DNA of 64,000 bases from Hypomyces perniciosus (taxonomy: Eukaryota > Ascomycota > Sordariomycetes > Hypocreales > Hypocreaceae). Shown in pieces: positions 10,751-23,125 of the stretch. Numbering within the stretch: position 1 is the first letter of the stretch; every line of letters begins with the position of its first letter. The notes beneath the pieces were generated by a model. The model saw nothing but the letters and a program-made list of their open reading frames with translations, was not told the DNA's origin and made no database searches. The translations under genes and the position numbers were made by a program. The stretch covers positions 434,001 to 498,000 of the forward strand of contig SPDT01000008.1 of assembly GCA_008477525.1 (NCBI GenBank), written 5' to 3'.

Positions 10751-10887
10751 TTGAAAATCTATCTTTTTGACCTCGCCGTCACTTTTTGCGCCCATTGCCC
10801 ACCATTTGAATTCAGCGAAAACAGCTTGCCTCACTCGACCTTGATCTTGTTGGACTATCGAGCTGATAATGTGGAGGAAGTATTTTC

Positions 10888-12160
10888 CTACAATGCCGTA
10901 AACATGGATTGGATGATCAGGGAATCTTCCTCCTTCAGCTCCCTCCAATTATCCTCGCGTACAAACGCGTCAATGTCATCTCCCGCTCGTTCAATGTACC
11001 ATACCCCAACGTTGACCATGTCCCTGAAGCGAGGGTGGCTACACTGCAGGTCATGAGCCTGGTTTATAATTTCCCTGCCATGCAATATGAATGCTGAGCG
11101 CATCAACTGCGCAATATCGTCGTCCGCCTGTTTCTTAAACGCTAGGGCCGCATCGTCTCTGTACGCAGAGCACAACTCGGACGTGAAGCGCCACAGGAGC
11201 CCGTGCAGAGTTGAGTCATTGGGTGCGGCTATCAGCTCAAGATGAAGGTTGGCTAGGAACTGTGCCATGTCACCGTTGACGCCTCGACCATTGAGCTGGG
11301 CAAACTCCCAGTCCACAATGACGGGAGTCAAGTCGCTTCCCGGGGCTGGGGGTTGCATCAAGATCGATGCGTGGGTGAAGTCGCCGAGCGAAAGGCACTG
11401 GCGATAGTTATACACTGGATCCTGGTAATCCTTGAGAACGCGGGCGTAGAGCTGTTCGGCGTTTGGAAGGCTGGCGAGACGCTCGTGGATAGGCTCGACA
11501 GCAGCGAGTAGAACGACGGTTTTCGTGAGTGAGTGTGTCAGCTTGTCTGCTGTGGCAGGCTGGGCCTTCACCTTTTCAACAACGTCCGGGCTGTGAACAA
11601 CTGCGAATACCTTGCCAACCGTACGGCCGATTTCAGCGACTTTGTCTTCGGTGACGAGATCTGGGGTCGCAGCGCAGGCTTTCAGGAACTCGACGATGTT
11701 GATGAGCGGGCCGAGATCGTTTAGAATGAGGACTGATGCCTCTTGGTTGGAACTAGCGAGGTCAAGTGCCGACTCGGTGCCTGGTCGTGTCGTAGGCATC
11801 TTGGTGAATGCCATGGTGGCAGCTGTTTTCGGGTCTCGTACAACAGTCCCGATTCATCCCAAAAACCCAGGATGGTGGCTTCCACCGCCTAAGAACGCAT
11901 CGTGTCATTATCCATGATGAACTCGATCGGCGTGAGAAAGGGAAGCAAACCTGTCGATCCGTGGAAAATGCCCATTCGGGTCCAGCGACTTCGATATACG
12001 GCCGTGCATGTTTGAGAATGAGGCTACTGTGGTTAGCTGTCCCAGACGACTTAGTCGCTCGCCATGTCGAATTAACGAGGCCGCCAGAGAGCCTGTCCAA
12101 TTTCCAGGTCGTGCCTGGGTATATAGACTCGAGGTATGCCTGGTAATTCGCTTGTTCCAT
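10888..12160 (-). CDS. Aminoglycoside phosphotransferase / methylthioribose-kinase-like protein, frame disturbed
   Basis: Small-molecule kinase-fold protein. Exon 1 is 11951-12160 and exon 2 is 10888-11888, joined across a 62-nt GT..AG intron. Visible elements are the N-lobe SGGLVNSTWRA glycine-rich turn with Lys in LILKHA, an NDLG hinge, a catalytic-loop equivalent LGDFTHASIL, and the metal-binding IVDWEFAQ. GDFTHAS replaces the classical HxDxxxxN. The frame does not run through: residues up to PRCLRHDQ and residues from EASVLILNDLG lie in different frames around 11740-11780. A 32-nt GT..AG segment at 11742-11773, or an 89-nt one at 11753-11841, would restore frame; a 1-nt indel or pseudogene is the alternative. 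Substrate unknown. Confidence 0.68.
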
Positions 12161-14190
12161 GATGACGTATTTCAGTTTGAGCTTTCTGAATTGAGGTTGA
12201 ACCGTTTGCTGCGATGGGCCCGATCACGGCAAGGTAGGCGCTCGTTTTAAGCTTAAAATCCTAAAATATTAATACTGCTATAGTATCGATCGATTTCCAC
12301 CTCAAGACTTGTGAATCAAGAGTAATGTGTCAGAATGCGTGAGTCACCGGCGCGGACAGAGTCAGAGACATGTGTTGTCGAGCCATGTAACCCTGTTGAC
12401 ACAAGAAATCCGGAGGAGCCGACTTGAATAAACCTCATTGACCTTCGGGATTTTCTGTTTCGGTACGGCCCAAAGAGTCGATTAATGCAGATATTGCACA
12501 GTGTCTGTTGTTACGCATAAGTTGATTGGTGGGTGTCAAATATGCGTTTGCTAACCATGACTGATCTCGATCCTAAACATGGCCCACCGGCTACTTCTGA
12601 ATCCTGAGACTGCAGAAAGCTGCAAAGCAGTATCTGTAGATGAGCGATCTATTACTTCCTGCTGGTTTGAAAGGATAGTATAGGCGATCGCCGCGGTTAG
12701 TTGATGCTAGATCATCGCCCTCGTGGTCCTGAGAAATCTTGGCAAACAAGTTTCAGCCGCGTTCCTGGATACCGGGAGATCTTGTAGTGAACCGAATCAC
12801 TGCCAACAACCGACTGAGGTGGATAGAAAAGTTCTATGGTGGATTTGCTCTTATCTGAGATTGGGCCGACCGTTGACTTATTGGCAGTGATGGAGCGTTG
12901 TTCGTCCGAACTCCAGGGGCTCTTCTCTTCATTGCCACCCGATAGCAATGGGGATACTCACGACGACAATATCGAGGCTATTTTCAAGTATTATGTTCGG
13001 CTGGTTGCTGATGGTGTAGTAAGTGAGCGGCGGAGGACGTTGAGTCGATGGAGGAAAGCTGCATTCCTCGTTTCCTCAAGTCGGCTGAGTTCCACTGAAA
13101 CTTGGACCCAATTCTCTTTCGCATCTCGAGTGTTATGCCTATGAATACTGGAAGCTTCCACAGATTTGCATAGGTACTTGCCTGTAGGCTGCCGAGTTTA
13201 GACCCAGAAGTCAAGACGACATTCGACCGCGAGAGTTCTATATGACGTGTCCCTGAAGCCTCTCGCTTACCTGCATTATCTCCTTTCCTCGGGGGGATTC
13301 GATCGACAAACGCAGGCTGAACAATCTCTTGCAAACTAAAGCATTTCTGCTTTAAACCAAAAAAGAACAACCTGAATACCTGAGCCACGAGGCTGTAAAT
13401 GATATTTCCTGACAGCTGGCGAGAGTGGACCTTGACTGTCCCGAGTTTGTCCCTTTGCTACTCGCCGTGGATTCACCGCTACCCAGCACAATATGGCAAG
13501 TCCATCATAACCCAAGGTACACCTCAGAGCCGGTGCCGTTGTTCATTGCATTCATTGCATTCAATGCCAGCTGTTAGGGCTTCGTAGCCTCGCCAAAGGC
13601 AACTGATGAGCCCTCCTTCGCACACTGCCAGGCGCCCCCTTTTAAATCACCTCGATTTCCTCTACTTTCCCCTATCACTCCCACTTCCTCTTGTTTCTCA
13701 AAGTTCCCACTCGCCTCTGGGACCTGGTCGAGAGTATCTTTGTGTGTTCGGGAAGAATATTCCTCTTTAAAACGTCCAGAAACATCGCCATACGCCTGGT
13801 ACGCATCAAACTCTCTCCTCATGCCTTCCCAGGCCTCAGTCTCTCCTTGGAAGTGAGACTCTCGCCTTCTCTGTGTCCGCCATTCTCGTCGTTGGCACAT
13901 ACCCAGACTTCCTGCATCTATTTCTCGCGTGTTTTCTTTCTCTCTGCTCTTTGTTATTGCCCCAAACTCCCATGTCTCCCCAGTTCTTTGTCAGTTCCCG
14001 TTAATACCAGATTTCTGCGTGCCCCCGAGGAACAACCACCAAATTCCCACCATTTCTTGTTTCATCTTCTTTGTTCGCCCTCTACTCGCCCTCCTTGCGT
14101 ACTGCGATGTGAGCATCCGATTCTTACCCATATTCACCATAAGCAGGAAAAGCCGCGCCAAGCGAGGCTGGCATTTGGCTGGTCGCAAAG
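12161..14190. other. Intergenic region, no supported gene
   Basis: Two kilobases between divergent genes. ORFs of up to 134 codons on either strand show no recognisable motif, exon logic or signal peptide. The last 600 bases are CT-rich on the plus strand, consistent with the promoter and 5' UTR of the helicase gene at 14191. Confidence 0.55.
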
Positions 14191-17100
14191 ATGAGCCGAC
14201 CAGCGCAGGTGGGTTTTCGTCCCATCTTTGGCCTCTTCGCTGCTCCAACGTAACTGACAAGCTTAGGAATTCCTGGATCTCCCGGCATCGAGCAAGATCT
14301 CCCTCCATGTGCGGAATGGCCAATTTGATCAACAACAGGGCGATGAACCTCTGGCGGGTTGGCGCACGTGTCCAGAGCTGCCGCTGCCAAAGGAGCTCAT
14401 GGTGACAGATCCGCCGCCATTGTTGGTAAACCGCATTGATAAGCCTCCAAAATCGAAGGAAGAGTATCTCGAGACACACCACCGCTTGTACCGATGTGAA
14501 GGCGTTGAGCCACTGAGACAGGCGATCGCTGAGTTTCGAGACTCCCCCAAGATGATGGAGGGGGACAAGGCCTTCATTTACACCCAGGTTCGCATCATTT
14601 ATCCGCCCTGTCTTCTGCATCACCCAACTCACATTGCCCAGGTGCACATCAAAGGTTATTTGTTCACTACACTTGGCGCTTCATGTCGCATCGCCTTCTC
14701 AACGGAGCGGTCGCCAACCAAGGTATACTGGCGCCAGTCCGATCGCCTCAAGCCAGGCACGCTTGTTGTGCTGTCTCCTCGGTCCGATGCCTTTCAAACA
14801 CAATGCATCGTTGCCACCATTGCTTCGCGTCCTCTTATTGGAGGCCTAGAGCCCGACGTGGAGGCGGGAGAGAGCGAACATATACCACCCAGAGTTGATA
14901 TTTCTTGGGCCGACAACAACAGTGCCCCGATTGACCCTACAACTGAAATGGTCATGTTAGAGGCCAAAAGTGGCTATTTTGAGAGTGTTAGATTTGCGAT
15001 GCTGGGTTTGCAACACGCCGCCCTCTACCAGTACGTATTTGCACTCCTCTCCTTGATGATTTGATATCACTTCTAACAATTACCGCAGATCAAAGCTCGA
15101 GAAGTATATCCTCGGCGCACCCTCTGAAATCAGGCACGCGAAATACCTCAAGGAATTGCCCGACCAAACTGCCGTAGTCCCAGATGCTGCAAGTCACTTT
15201 GACCCATCCCAGCTCGAAGCCTTCAAGGCAATGACGTCTCGAGAGTTGGCTATCGTTCAAGGACCTCCTGGTACTGGAAAAACGTTTACATCCATCGTCG
15301 CCATCCAAAGTTGCGTTGAAACTCTGCGAAGGTGCGAGGGGGAACAAACTCCAATAATTATCGCGGCTCAAACAAATCACGCCCTGGACCAACTCCTTGA
15401 ATTGTGTCTCCAACGTGAAGTTGGAAAATTCGTTCGTCTAGGAGGCCGATCAGGCTCGGAAGCCGTTGAACAGTATTCAATGTTCAATGTGCGTCAGCGC
15501 TCAAAGGCGAGACAGGGCAACTCGAGAGCAGAGGCATCCCGTGAAAAAATAAGCAGCCGGATCCAGGAGTGTTTCAATACATGTTTCCAGGATCTCGTGA
15601 GTGCTGAGGAGCTCCATAGCAGAGGCCTTATTACTCTCGAACAATTCGAGTCTCTGACAGATAACGAATGGGAAACAGCGGACGCTGATCCAGACGACAC
15701 ATTTGGTTCTATCGTTGCCTGGCTTGAGGATTGTCTTCAAGAGGAGCCAGCCTTTGTCTACCGGCCACCAGAGGGTCAACATGTAGATGAGGATAAGGAG
15801 GAGGCCTTGGCCAATCATCAGGATGATGCAGCCGATGACGAAGACAAGTATAAGCTGAATGGCCTCTTCATCCCCATTGAGCCGAAGCGCACCGGCTTCA
15901 TTCCAAGTTCACTCCGGAATAACGGCGCTTGGCGAGTTCGGGCGGAAACGTACCTCGCTACCTATTCGGATCTCTACAAAATCAGGCCAGCAGATCGTGG
16001 CATTGTGTACCGCTACCTCAGGAGTGGCATGATGGATCAGATTGCGGCTGAAATCCGCAAGTTATTCATTGAATACAATGAGGTCTGTGATGCCCTTAAA
16101 GTGAGTCGTTGGGGCAACTACCTTAGGGTGGTGCAGTACGAAGGGATCCAGATTGTTGGATGTACAACCACGGGCCTGGCCAAGTATCGTGGCCTTCTAA
16201 CAGCTATGATGCCTCGCGTCATGCTCATTGAAGAGGCCGCAGAAACTCGAGAGGCCAATATCACCTGCGCCATCTTCCCTTCACTTGAGCAACTGGTTCT
16301 TGTCGGGGACCATCAGCAATTGACACCTCATGTGGATGTGAGGCACCTTGGCGCACCTCCATACAACCTCAACGTTTCCTTGTTTGAACGGCTGGTCAAG
16401 CTCGAGATACCATACACAACGCTCCGGGTCCAACGCAGAATGATTCCCGCGATCCGGGAGATTGTGCAGACCTTCTATCCTGTGCTGCAGGATCACCCCA
16501 CGGTCACCCAAGCCATTCACCGACCGCCGGTTCCGGGGATGGGAGGCGTCAATTTGTGGTGGTTCCAGCATCAGTGGCCTGAGAGTCGAAATAACACCTT
16601 GTCGTGCATGAACTGGAACGAGGCTGACATGATTGTTGGCTTTGTCAGTTACCTGGTGCAGAATGGACTCAAACCAAGCCAGATTACTATTCTTACGTAT
16701 TACAACGCCCAGCTCGACCTCATCCAGCGCAAACTTCGGGACGATAGTACCTTCCTCGGGAGAATGGAGGCAGAGTGGTCTGTACGCACAGTTGATGGGT
16801 TCCAAGGCGAAGAAAACGATGTGATCCTTCTGTCCCTTGTTCGCAGCCCAACACGAACCTACGGACCCGCTATCGCAGGTTTTGTGGAGGATGAAAACCG
16901 TGCTGTTGTGGCAACAAGTCGAGCCAGGCGCGGTATGTACATATTCGGCAATGCTCGCAACGTGCTGGAGAGCAGTCATAAGAGCAACCAGACATGGCAG
17001 AAGGTGTATTCCGCCTTCGGGAAGCAAACCGGTTATCAAATTCCGGTCACCTGCAAAACCCATGGTAACACAACGGGGCTCAAAACCCCCGATGACTGGA

Positions 17101-17900
17101 GTGCGGTTTCAACAGGTGGATGTGGCAAGCGTTGTGGCATGAAATGTCCAAATGGGCACCCATGCCCGATGCCTTGCCATGCTGCTAACCAAGAGCATCT
17201 CAACATGTGTCGAAACCCGTGTGCCAAAGTCTTGACCTGCGGTCACCCTTGCTCTGTTCAATGCAGGGATGATTGCAAGTGCGAAAACGGGTGCTCGAAA
17301 GCCCCTAAGAATGTTGCCAAGATGGCTCCTCTCAAGCCCAAGCCCAAACCCAAGCCCGGTCAATCAAAACCACCGACACCAGCTCGCAGGCTACCAAATC
17401 GTCGCAGGCAAGAAGTTGCGGCATCGGAGGCTTCATCGCAATCATCAAAGAGCGGCCTAGTCATTACGCCCCGCGTAGCCACGCCTGGTGAATAGGACGC
17501 GCACCTAACAAGTGAAGACTTCCTGGCGATGGGTTTCCGCCGTTGTGTTGCTTTGGAAGCTGCTGGCCTACAGGCAAGAATGACAGACAGGAATGAGCGA
17601 CTCTCTCAGTGCTCAGCACGCTCTTCAAGGGCTCCCTCTTCCCCATCGCTTTCCGAGAAGTGGAGCTCTGAGACTGTCATTCAAAAGGAGACAGAACTGC
17701 GGCTGGAGTTGCAGAAAGAGCGAAGCCGATCTTCTTCCAGAGCAACACCAATACGGGAAACCTACCACCAGACCGCCACCGATGCGTCTGGGAACAGGGT
17801 TTTTGGATCACCAAGAACCGGCATGCTCATTGATATCAGTGAGGAGCAGCAAAAAGACTCCTATGTTGACACTGAGGAGGATCTTATTCGGTTCGATTGA
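14191..17900 (+). CDS. NFX1-type zinc finger SF1 helicase
   Basis: Superfamily 1 helicase of the NFX1/ZNFX1-Upf1 type. Exons: 14191-14208, 14267-14587, 14642-15030, then from 15089. The second intron (54 nt) is in frame with a weak GTTCGC donor and could be retained. Motifs in order: Walker A GPPGTGKTFT, motif Ia AAQTNHALD, Walker B region LIEEAAE, motif III GDHQQLTPH, motif V TVDGFQGEENDVI, motif VI VATSRARRG. A Cys/His-rich NFX1-type zinc array follows (CGKRCGMKCPNGHPC, then CGHPCSVQC). A TAG at 17493-17495 would end the protein at 1044 residues. The same frame stays open to 17900 and ends in a coding-like acidic tail (LIDISEEQQKDS). A 99-nt GTAGCC..ACAG intron at 17475-17573 would remove the stop and give 1146 residues. 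Relatives act in RNA surveillance, small-RNA pathways and heterochromatin. Confidence 0.85.
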
Positions 17901-18833
17901 GCAGAGCAAGGGACTTGACTTTCGTTTGTCTAGTCATTCGGCAAGCATCCGACGGGGACACATTCCTAGATTGGTGGAGTGAAGCATTTGGGATTTCAAG
18001 CTTGGTGTTGTGCTTGACTTGAAGTTGGGTTGCATGATTGGTGGAAAGGGGATAGGATTCCGCAGGTCGGTCTGGGTTGAGAATGGCGTTTGAAGCAAAG
18101 AAACCTTTACTGTCATCTCAGAAGGGTAAACAGGGATTGCTCAACGACGCTTATGGGGTAAAATCGGAACCACCTGGGTAGGTATGTTGCTGCTAATAAT
18201 AAAGAGAGTTGATTTGATGTTTTGAACGTGCAGATTGTTGGTGATGCAGATTTGTCACAATGCTTGTACTTCGTATGAACATGTGACTTGATGCTGTTTC
18301 TCGACAAGCGCTCTCATTTTGTGGGACGAACCAAAAGGAGACCGGTTCTTCGACGTCCATTGAATAAAGTTGGATGAAGATGAAGATGAAGATGAAAAGT
18401 ATGAGCCAGTATTACGGATTACCATGGAGTTTCAGCAAGGTTTAGCGGGCCTGGGTCTATCTTAGTAGTGCTGATTCACTATTTCCCAGCTTATGCAGGC
18501 CGCCCAGAAGATTAAGCTTAGAGGGGTCCATTGATGCAACCTTCAACTTACAACCCCCTTCAACCTCTTAACTTTAACAGCTTCAACTTCTTCGACACCA
18601 CGCGCGCCCCCCTCGTCGCCACTACTATAAAGCTGCCCTAGACCCAACTATTGCGCCCTTTGCAGTGCGACCCAATTGGAACCAGAATCGGCGATTGCGA
18701 ACAATGGAAGAGCAATAGCGCTGCACTTCACTGTCCCAAAGTCCCAAACGGAGTGCTGCCATCATCAAGGTCCAACGAGCCGACACGTCGTCAATAGACA
18801 TAACCCGGGCGTTCTCACAGGTCCCGCAGCATC
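17901..18833. other. Intergenic; promoter and 5' UTR of SPT8
   Basis: Contains a short (GATGAA)n tract near 18374-18396 and CT-rich sequence with CTTCAAC repeats near 18540-18600. A TATAAA-like ACTATAAAGC lies near 18624, about 210 bases upstream of the SPT8 ATG. No other gene seen. Confidence 0.5.
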
Positions 18834-21013
18834 ATGGATGAAGAGGATCGTTACTCTGCCAGCTCGGCAGAATCCGATCGCGAGAACGAGCCGGACGAGG
18901 TTATGGAGGACGCCGACGACGGTGACAACGATAACGATGCTGAGCCCGACGCCGAGGGGGAGGCAGAGGGAGAAGACTACGCTGACGAGGACAACAACGA
19001 GGACGAGGACAACGACGAAGGCGATAACGAAGGCGCCGGCGACCAGGACGATGCGGCTGTCAGCGAAAGCCAGAATACCAGCACCGACGACAAGATGGCC
19101 GAGAAGCTGAGGCTCAAGTCAAACACGCCGCAGCCGGTCCCTTCGTCGCTCAAGTGGCGACCGAATCTCCGTCCAGAGGCGCTGAATGCTCGCCTCTACG
19201 ATATTGTGCCCACCATGGCAGCACCCATGTCCACCAGCATCAACGCCATGGCCATCACGCCAGATCTCCGATACTGGATCACCGGAGGAGCTGATGGATA
19301 CATTCGGAAATACGACGGTCCTGGTACAATCAACGGCAAGCTGGCATTGACCGTCGCGCAGAGGCATCCCTTTGTGGACAGCGTCACCAAGGCTGGCATT
19401 CTCATGTCATATTGGGAGAACGAGGAACCCCCGCCTCCCGGTCGTGGCGACCAAGAACACACTCTATCCCCTGTGTATTCCTTGGCTGTTCACTCCGAGG
19501 CCCTCTGGCTTCTCTCTGGTCTCGAGTCCGGCGCCATCAACCTGCAGAGCGTGCGCCATGATGAAGGAAAGAGGATCGCCTGTCTCCAAAAGCACACAAA
19601 CGCAGTGAGCGTTCTGACCCTAGCCCAGGACGAGAAGAGCGTTTTGAGTGGTGCATGGGACAAGAACATCTTTGATTGGGATCTGAACACAGGTCAGATC
19701 AAGAGGAGCTTTGACGGCAATGCCGGTCAGATCTCGTCCATTGAACTGCGGCCGGCGAGAGGCGACCCTATCCCAGCCTACGCTGATGAACCGCTTCCGC
19801 CCAACACCATGGCTACTAACAACGGAGCTCCTACCTTGAACGGAGGCTTCACAGATAGCATCAACGGAGGACGCCCCAGCGAGCTCAACAGGACGACCTC
19901 ATTCGGCGCAAGGGATGGTGAGGGTGAGGCCTCACCCGCTCATGAAAGTCTGTTTGGCGGTAGTGATGCGGGGAGTCTCTTTGGCGAGACGGCTGGAGAA
20001 CAGCCTTTCGGGCACGATGACGACGAGTTTGGTGCTGCCATGAATATGATGCCGGGACATGACGGTGGCATGGATCATTCGGCTGATATGGCCATGGCTG
20101 GTATGGAGGGCATGGAAATGGGCAAAGAATCCGTTCCAGCAGTGCAGCCACCATCAGGGGATGATGCTATGGACATTGACCCCTCTGCTGTTCCAGGCCC
20201 TGAAGACAATCAAGCTTCGTCGTCTGCACCCGCCCCAGCATTAGAACCGGCAGATGTTAGTGTTTCTGGTACGGCAGAGGCTTCTCAGTCTGTTCAATCA
20301 CAGGGTGTGGGGACTCAACCAGATCAACCAACCCAGGAACAATCCACCTTCAATGATGCATCCATCAAGCGGTCGCAATCTCCTATCATTATCAGCTCGC
20401 AACCGCCACCAATACTACACGACCCGACCCAGACATCTTCGACAACGTTTCTTTCATCTGCCATTGACGGGACCATCCGGATCTGGGATCGCAGGGTGCC
20501 AAACCCTGTGGCCAGGATAAATAATCGCGTTGGTGTGCCGCCGTGGTGCATGAGCGCCTGCTGGAGCCCAGATGGCAACAGGATATACGCAGGACGCCGT
20601 AACGGAACGGTGGAGGAGTTTGACATCGCAAAGGCCAGGCGGGGATGGGAGCCAGAGAGGGTGCTCAAGTTTCCAGCTGGAAGTGGTGCTGTGAGTGCGG
20701 TCCGTCCGATGGTTAATGGACGGCATTTGGTGTGGTGAGTCTCCTTTTGTCCGCTGTTCTTAAGCCAAGGCTAACCATGAATAGTGCTTCACACGACATT
20801 CTTCGATTATACGATCTTAGAGATACGCGGGCGTTCAAACACTCGACAGTGCCGTTCCTCATCATTCCCGGACCCCCCAGGGCGGGCGTTATTTCCAGTC
20901 TATATATTGACCCTTCAAGCCGCTTTATGCTGAGCGCAGCTGGCACACGTGGCTGGGACGGTACATGCACTGAGGTGCTCATCGGATACGAAATCAACGT
21001 TGTAGAAAGCTAA
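18834..21013 (+). CDS. SPT8: SAGA complex subunit Spt8 (WD40 protein)
   Basis: Two exons, 18834-20734 and 20785-21013, joined across a 50-nt GTGAGT..TAG intron with a GCTAAC branch site, give 709 residues. The N-terminal 90 residues are extremely acidic (Asp/Glu/Asn repeats), as in other Spt8 proteins. A WD40 propeller follows: LRYWITGGADGYIRKYD, LWLLSGLESGAINL, SVLSGAWDKNIFDWDL, SSAIDGTIRIWDRR and RIYAGRRNGTVEEFD. A disordered Gly/Ser/Met-rich insertion of roughly 240 residues separates the blades. Spt8 is the SAGA subunit that contacts TBP and helps deliver it to promoters. The final exon supplies the last strand and the conserved GTRGWDGTCTEVLIGYEI ending. Nuclear. Confidence 0.93.
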
Positions 21014-21549
21014 TATTGGCGGAATGGGCTAATTAAACAGGCACTAGACATATGCAACAAGTGGTTTGACCTGTACCACTCACTATTACTTCCTATCTTC
21101 ATATTGTCAGGGGGCGGAGCGCTTTCAAGGTAAACAGCTGTGGTGTTGGGCTATGGGCGTCAGCAGTCGATGAGATATCCAATTGTATAGGCCGCTGGAG
21201 TTGGGGATTGCATCAAGGCTACAACTATGTGTTTTCATGAGCTAAAATTAGTTCACAGGCGTTTTCTAGACTAATCGGCGAATGTTCAATGAAGGTCATC
21301 ACACACAATAAGTTGGATAGTACACAATGGGTTTTGTTTTCATTGATATATGGTTATGCTACCTTTGACAAATGAGTCTCAATACCGAGATTTGATTTTT
21401 GTATGAAGGTGTTTTGAGTACACTGTTATCGTTCTAACAAAGAAACAGCCCACAATGATCCATCGCAGGTTAGTGTTTGTTACAGCCTAGACTTGCCTTT
21501 TTCTATACCAACAAGAAACCATGGCAATATGCGAGAGTAGCAACAGGGC
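21014..21549. other. Convergent 3' intergenic region
   Basis: Lies between the SPT8 stop and the stop of the minus-strand repeat protein. AT-rich, and nothing else is seen. Confidence 0.5.
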
Positions 21550-22554
21550 TTACTTCTTGGACATGCGGGAAGAGCTCCTATGCGAAGACGATTTGTGCCC
21601 AGAGGAGCTCTTGTGAGAAGAACTCTTGTGGGAAGAGCTCTTATGGGATGAGCTCTTGTGAGAACTTTTGTGGGATGAACCCACGTGAGAAGAGCTCCTG
21701 TGAGAGGAGCCTCTGTGTGAACTCTTGTGGCCGGAGGAACTCTTGTGACTCGCATGGCTGACAGAGGGCGGATAATCGCTCACAGAAGCAGGGAAAGGCA
21801 GAGCCCTGCCCTCACCGGCATCGTCACCTCCGTCAGACACCTCATCCAGTGGCTGTGAAAGACTCTGGGCAGAGGGACTACGGAGATCCGAACCGTTAAA
21901 CACAGAACCCGGAGGCTCACCCCCAGTCAGCGTCATATACGCCTGTTGACGGTACTCTTCCTCGTCGACTTCCTGCGGATATTCCACGCCCTCCCCGCGC
22001 TGAGCCCAGGCATCCAACAGCTCTCCCTTCTTCCACAGCGCCCTCTCATTCTTCCTGAGGATCAGCCTGCCCTCTTCATCCAGCACGCCCTTGAACCTCT
22101 CCCTCTGCTTCTTCGTCATGGTCTGCCAGATGAGATGCGCCGAGGGGTCAAACGTCAGGTCCTGCCTCAGCCGGTTCTCAAAGTCCATCTCTAGGGCTTC
22201 TCCCGCATTGTAGGCCGCAGTGCTGATGGCGTCCTTGTCGTACTTCTTGAGGCGGATGTAGTCGGGCCTGGGCTCGCCCTGCATGAATTCGCAGCCGACG
22301 TACATGTGGCGGAGGCGCTGCTCAGCTCGTTCTTTTTCCTTTTTGGCCTTGGCCTTGTCGGCTTTGGCTTGGTCCTTGTCAGTCCTGTGGGAGTGGTGGT
22401 CCTTGTTAGCGGATTTGGAGGAGCTGTGGTGGTGGGACTTGGAGGTGTGATGGGACTTGGAGGATTTGTGAGACCTGGAGGATTTGTGAGACTTGTCGTC
22501 TCGGCTTTTGCCCTTGTGGTCTTTCCTGCTAGGTTGAGAGACTTCGTTGCCCAT
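21550..22554 (-). CDS. Predicted N-myristoylated His/Ser/Lys-repeat protein
   Basis: Single exon of 334 residues; I do not recognise the family. It starts MGNEVSQPSRKDHKG. Gly2 with Ser6 and following basic residues fits an N-myristoylation signal plus a basic membrane patch. Residues 15-60 and the last 70 residues are low-complexity His/Ser/Lys (SHKSS units). Between them lies a compact, normal-composition core of about 120 residues (MYVGCEFMQGEPRPDYIR, TMTKKQRERFKGVLDEEG). A charged Glu/Lys coil (KADKAKAKKEKERAEQRLR) precedes the core. The C-terminal repeats come from repeated GAGCTCTTGTGGGA-like DNA and probably vary in number between strains. Histidine-rich tails could bind metal; that is speculation. 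Confidence 0.75.
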   Translation of the reverse strand: MGNEVSQPSRKDHKGKSRDDKSHKSSRSHKSSKSHHTSKSHHHSSSKSANKDHHSHRTDKDQAKADKAKAKKEKERAEQRLRHMYVGCEFMQGEPRPDYIRLKKYDKDAISTAAYNAGEALEMDFENRLRQDLTFDPSAHLIWQTMTKKQRERFKGVLDEEGRLILRKNERALWKKGELLDAWAQRGEGVEYPQEVDEEEYRQQAYMTLTGGEPPGSVFNGSDLRSPSAQSLSQPLDEVSDGGDDAGEGRALPFPASVSDYPPSVSHASHKSSSGHKSSHRGSSHRSSSHVGSSHKSSHKSSSHKSSSHKSSSHKSSSGHKSSSHRSSSRMSKK

Positions 22555-23125
22555 GGTTGCGATGTTGGCTGGGGGGGGAGGGGGGGTTCTCTAGGTATCT
22601 TGTGTGTGAGGTTCTCAGGGGTGTATGTGATCGCAGAAGTCAGGAGGAGGAGCGAGGGGATAGAGTCATCTTATACGCTGGGTTATGTCTGTTGGAAGTG
22701 TTGACATCTTTGAACTTTCCACAGGTCATGGTCACGTTGTTGAAATGATGTAGTTTATTCAACGGGAGTAAAGTTCTGTTCTCGTCTGTGATTGAATGTG
22801 ATACTTGTTTGTTTGTTCGGGGTCATGAAAGACATGAAGCCATGAACAAGAGGAGTGAACGACTGTCGTTCTCCATTGAGGAGAGTATTCACTGAGGTAA
22901 AAGAAAGGCCCTTGTGGTGGTTATATACTAGACCTGAACATCATCACCCTCTCCAACATAACAAGATAGACCTTGAACACTGACACGATGGATACATATA
23001 GATGGCTTCTTCTACAACTCCCCCATTCACCTCTGCAACCCCTTATCCACCTCTACGTCATGCCTGTCATTCACAAGCCCCCATTCACTACCAAGCCTTG
23101 ACTCTCAACCCCAACAGCCCTCACC
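22555..23125. other. Divergent promoter region
   Basis: Between the start of the minus-strand repeat protein and the plus-strand small Cys-rich ORF. A G-run lies near 22570-22590. A TATATAC sequence near 22921 is about 200 bases upstream of the ORF at 23126. No gene seen. Confidence 0.45.

Noticed and set aside
12836..13144. Plus-strand ORF starting MVDLLLSEIG
   Set aside because: No recognisable domain, no exon continuation and an overlapping antisense ORF. It could be a remnant but is not supported.
16281..17063. Minus-strand ORF of 260 codons
   Set aside because: Antisense to the helicase motifs III-VI; open only because of the codon composition of the true gene.
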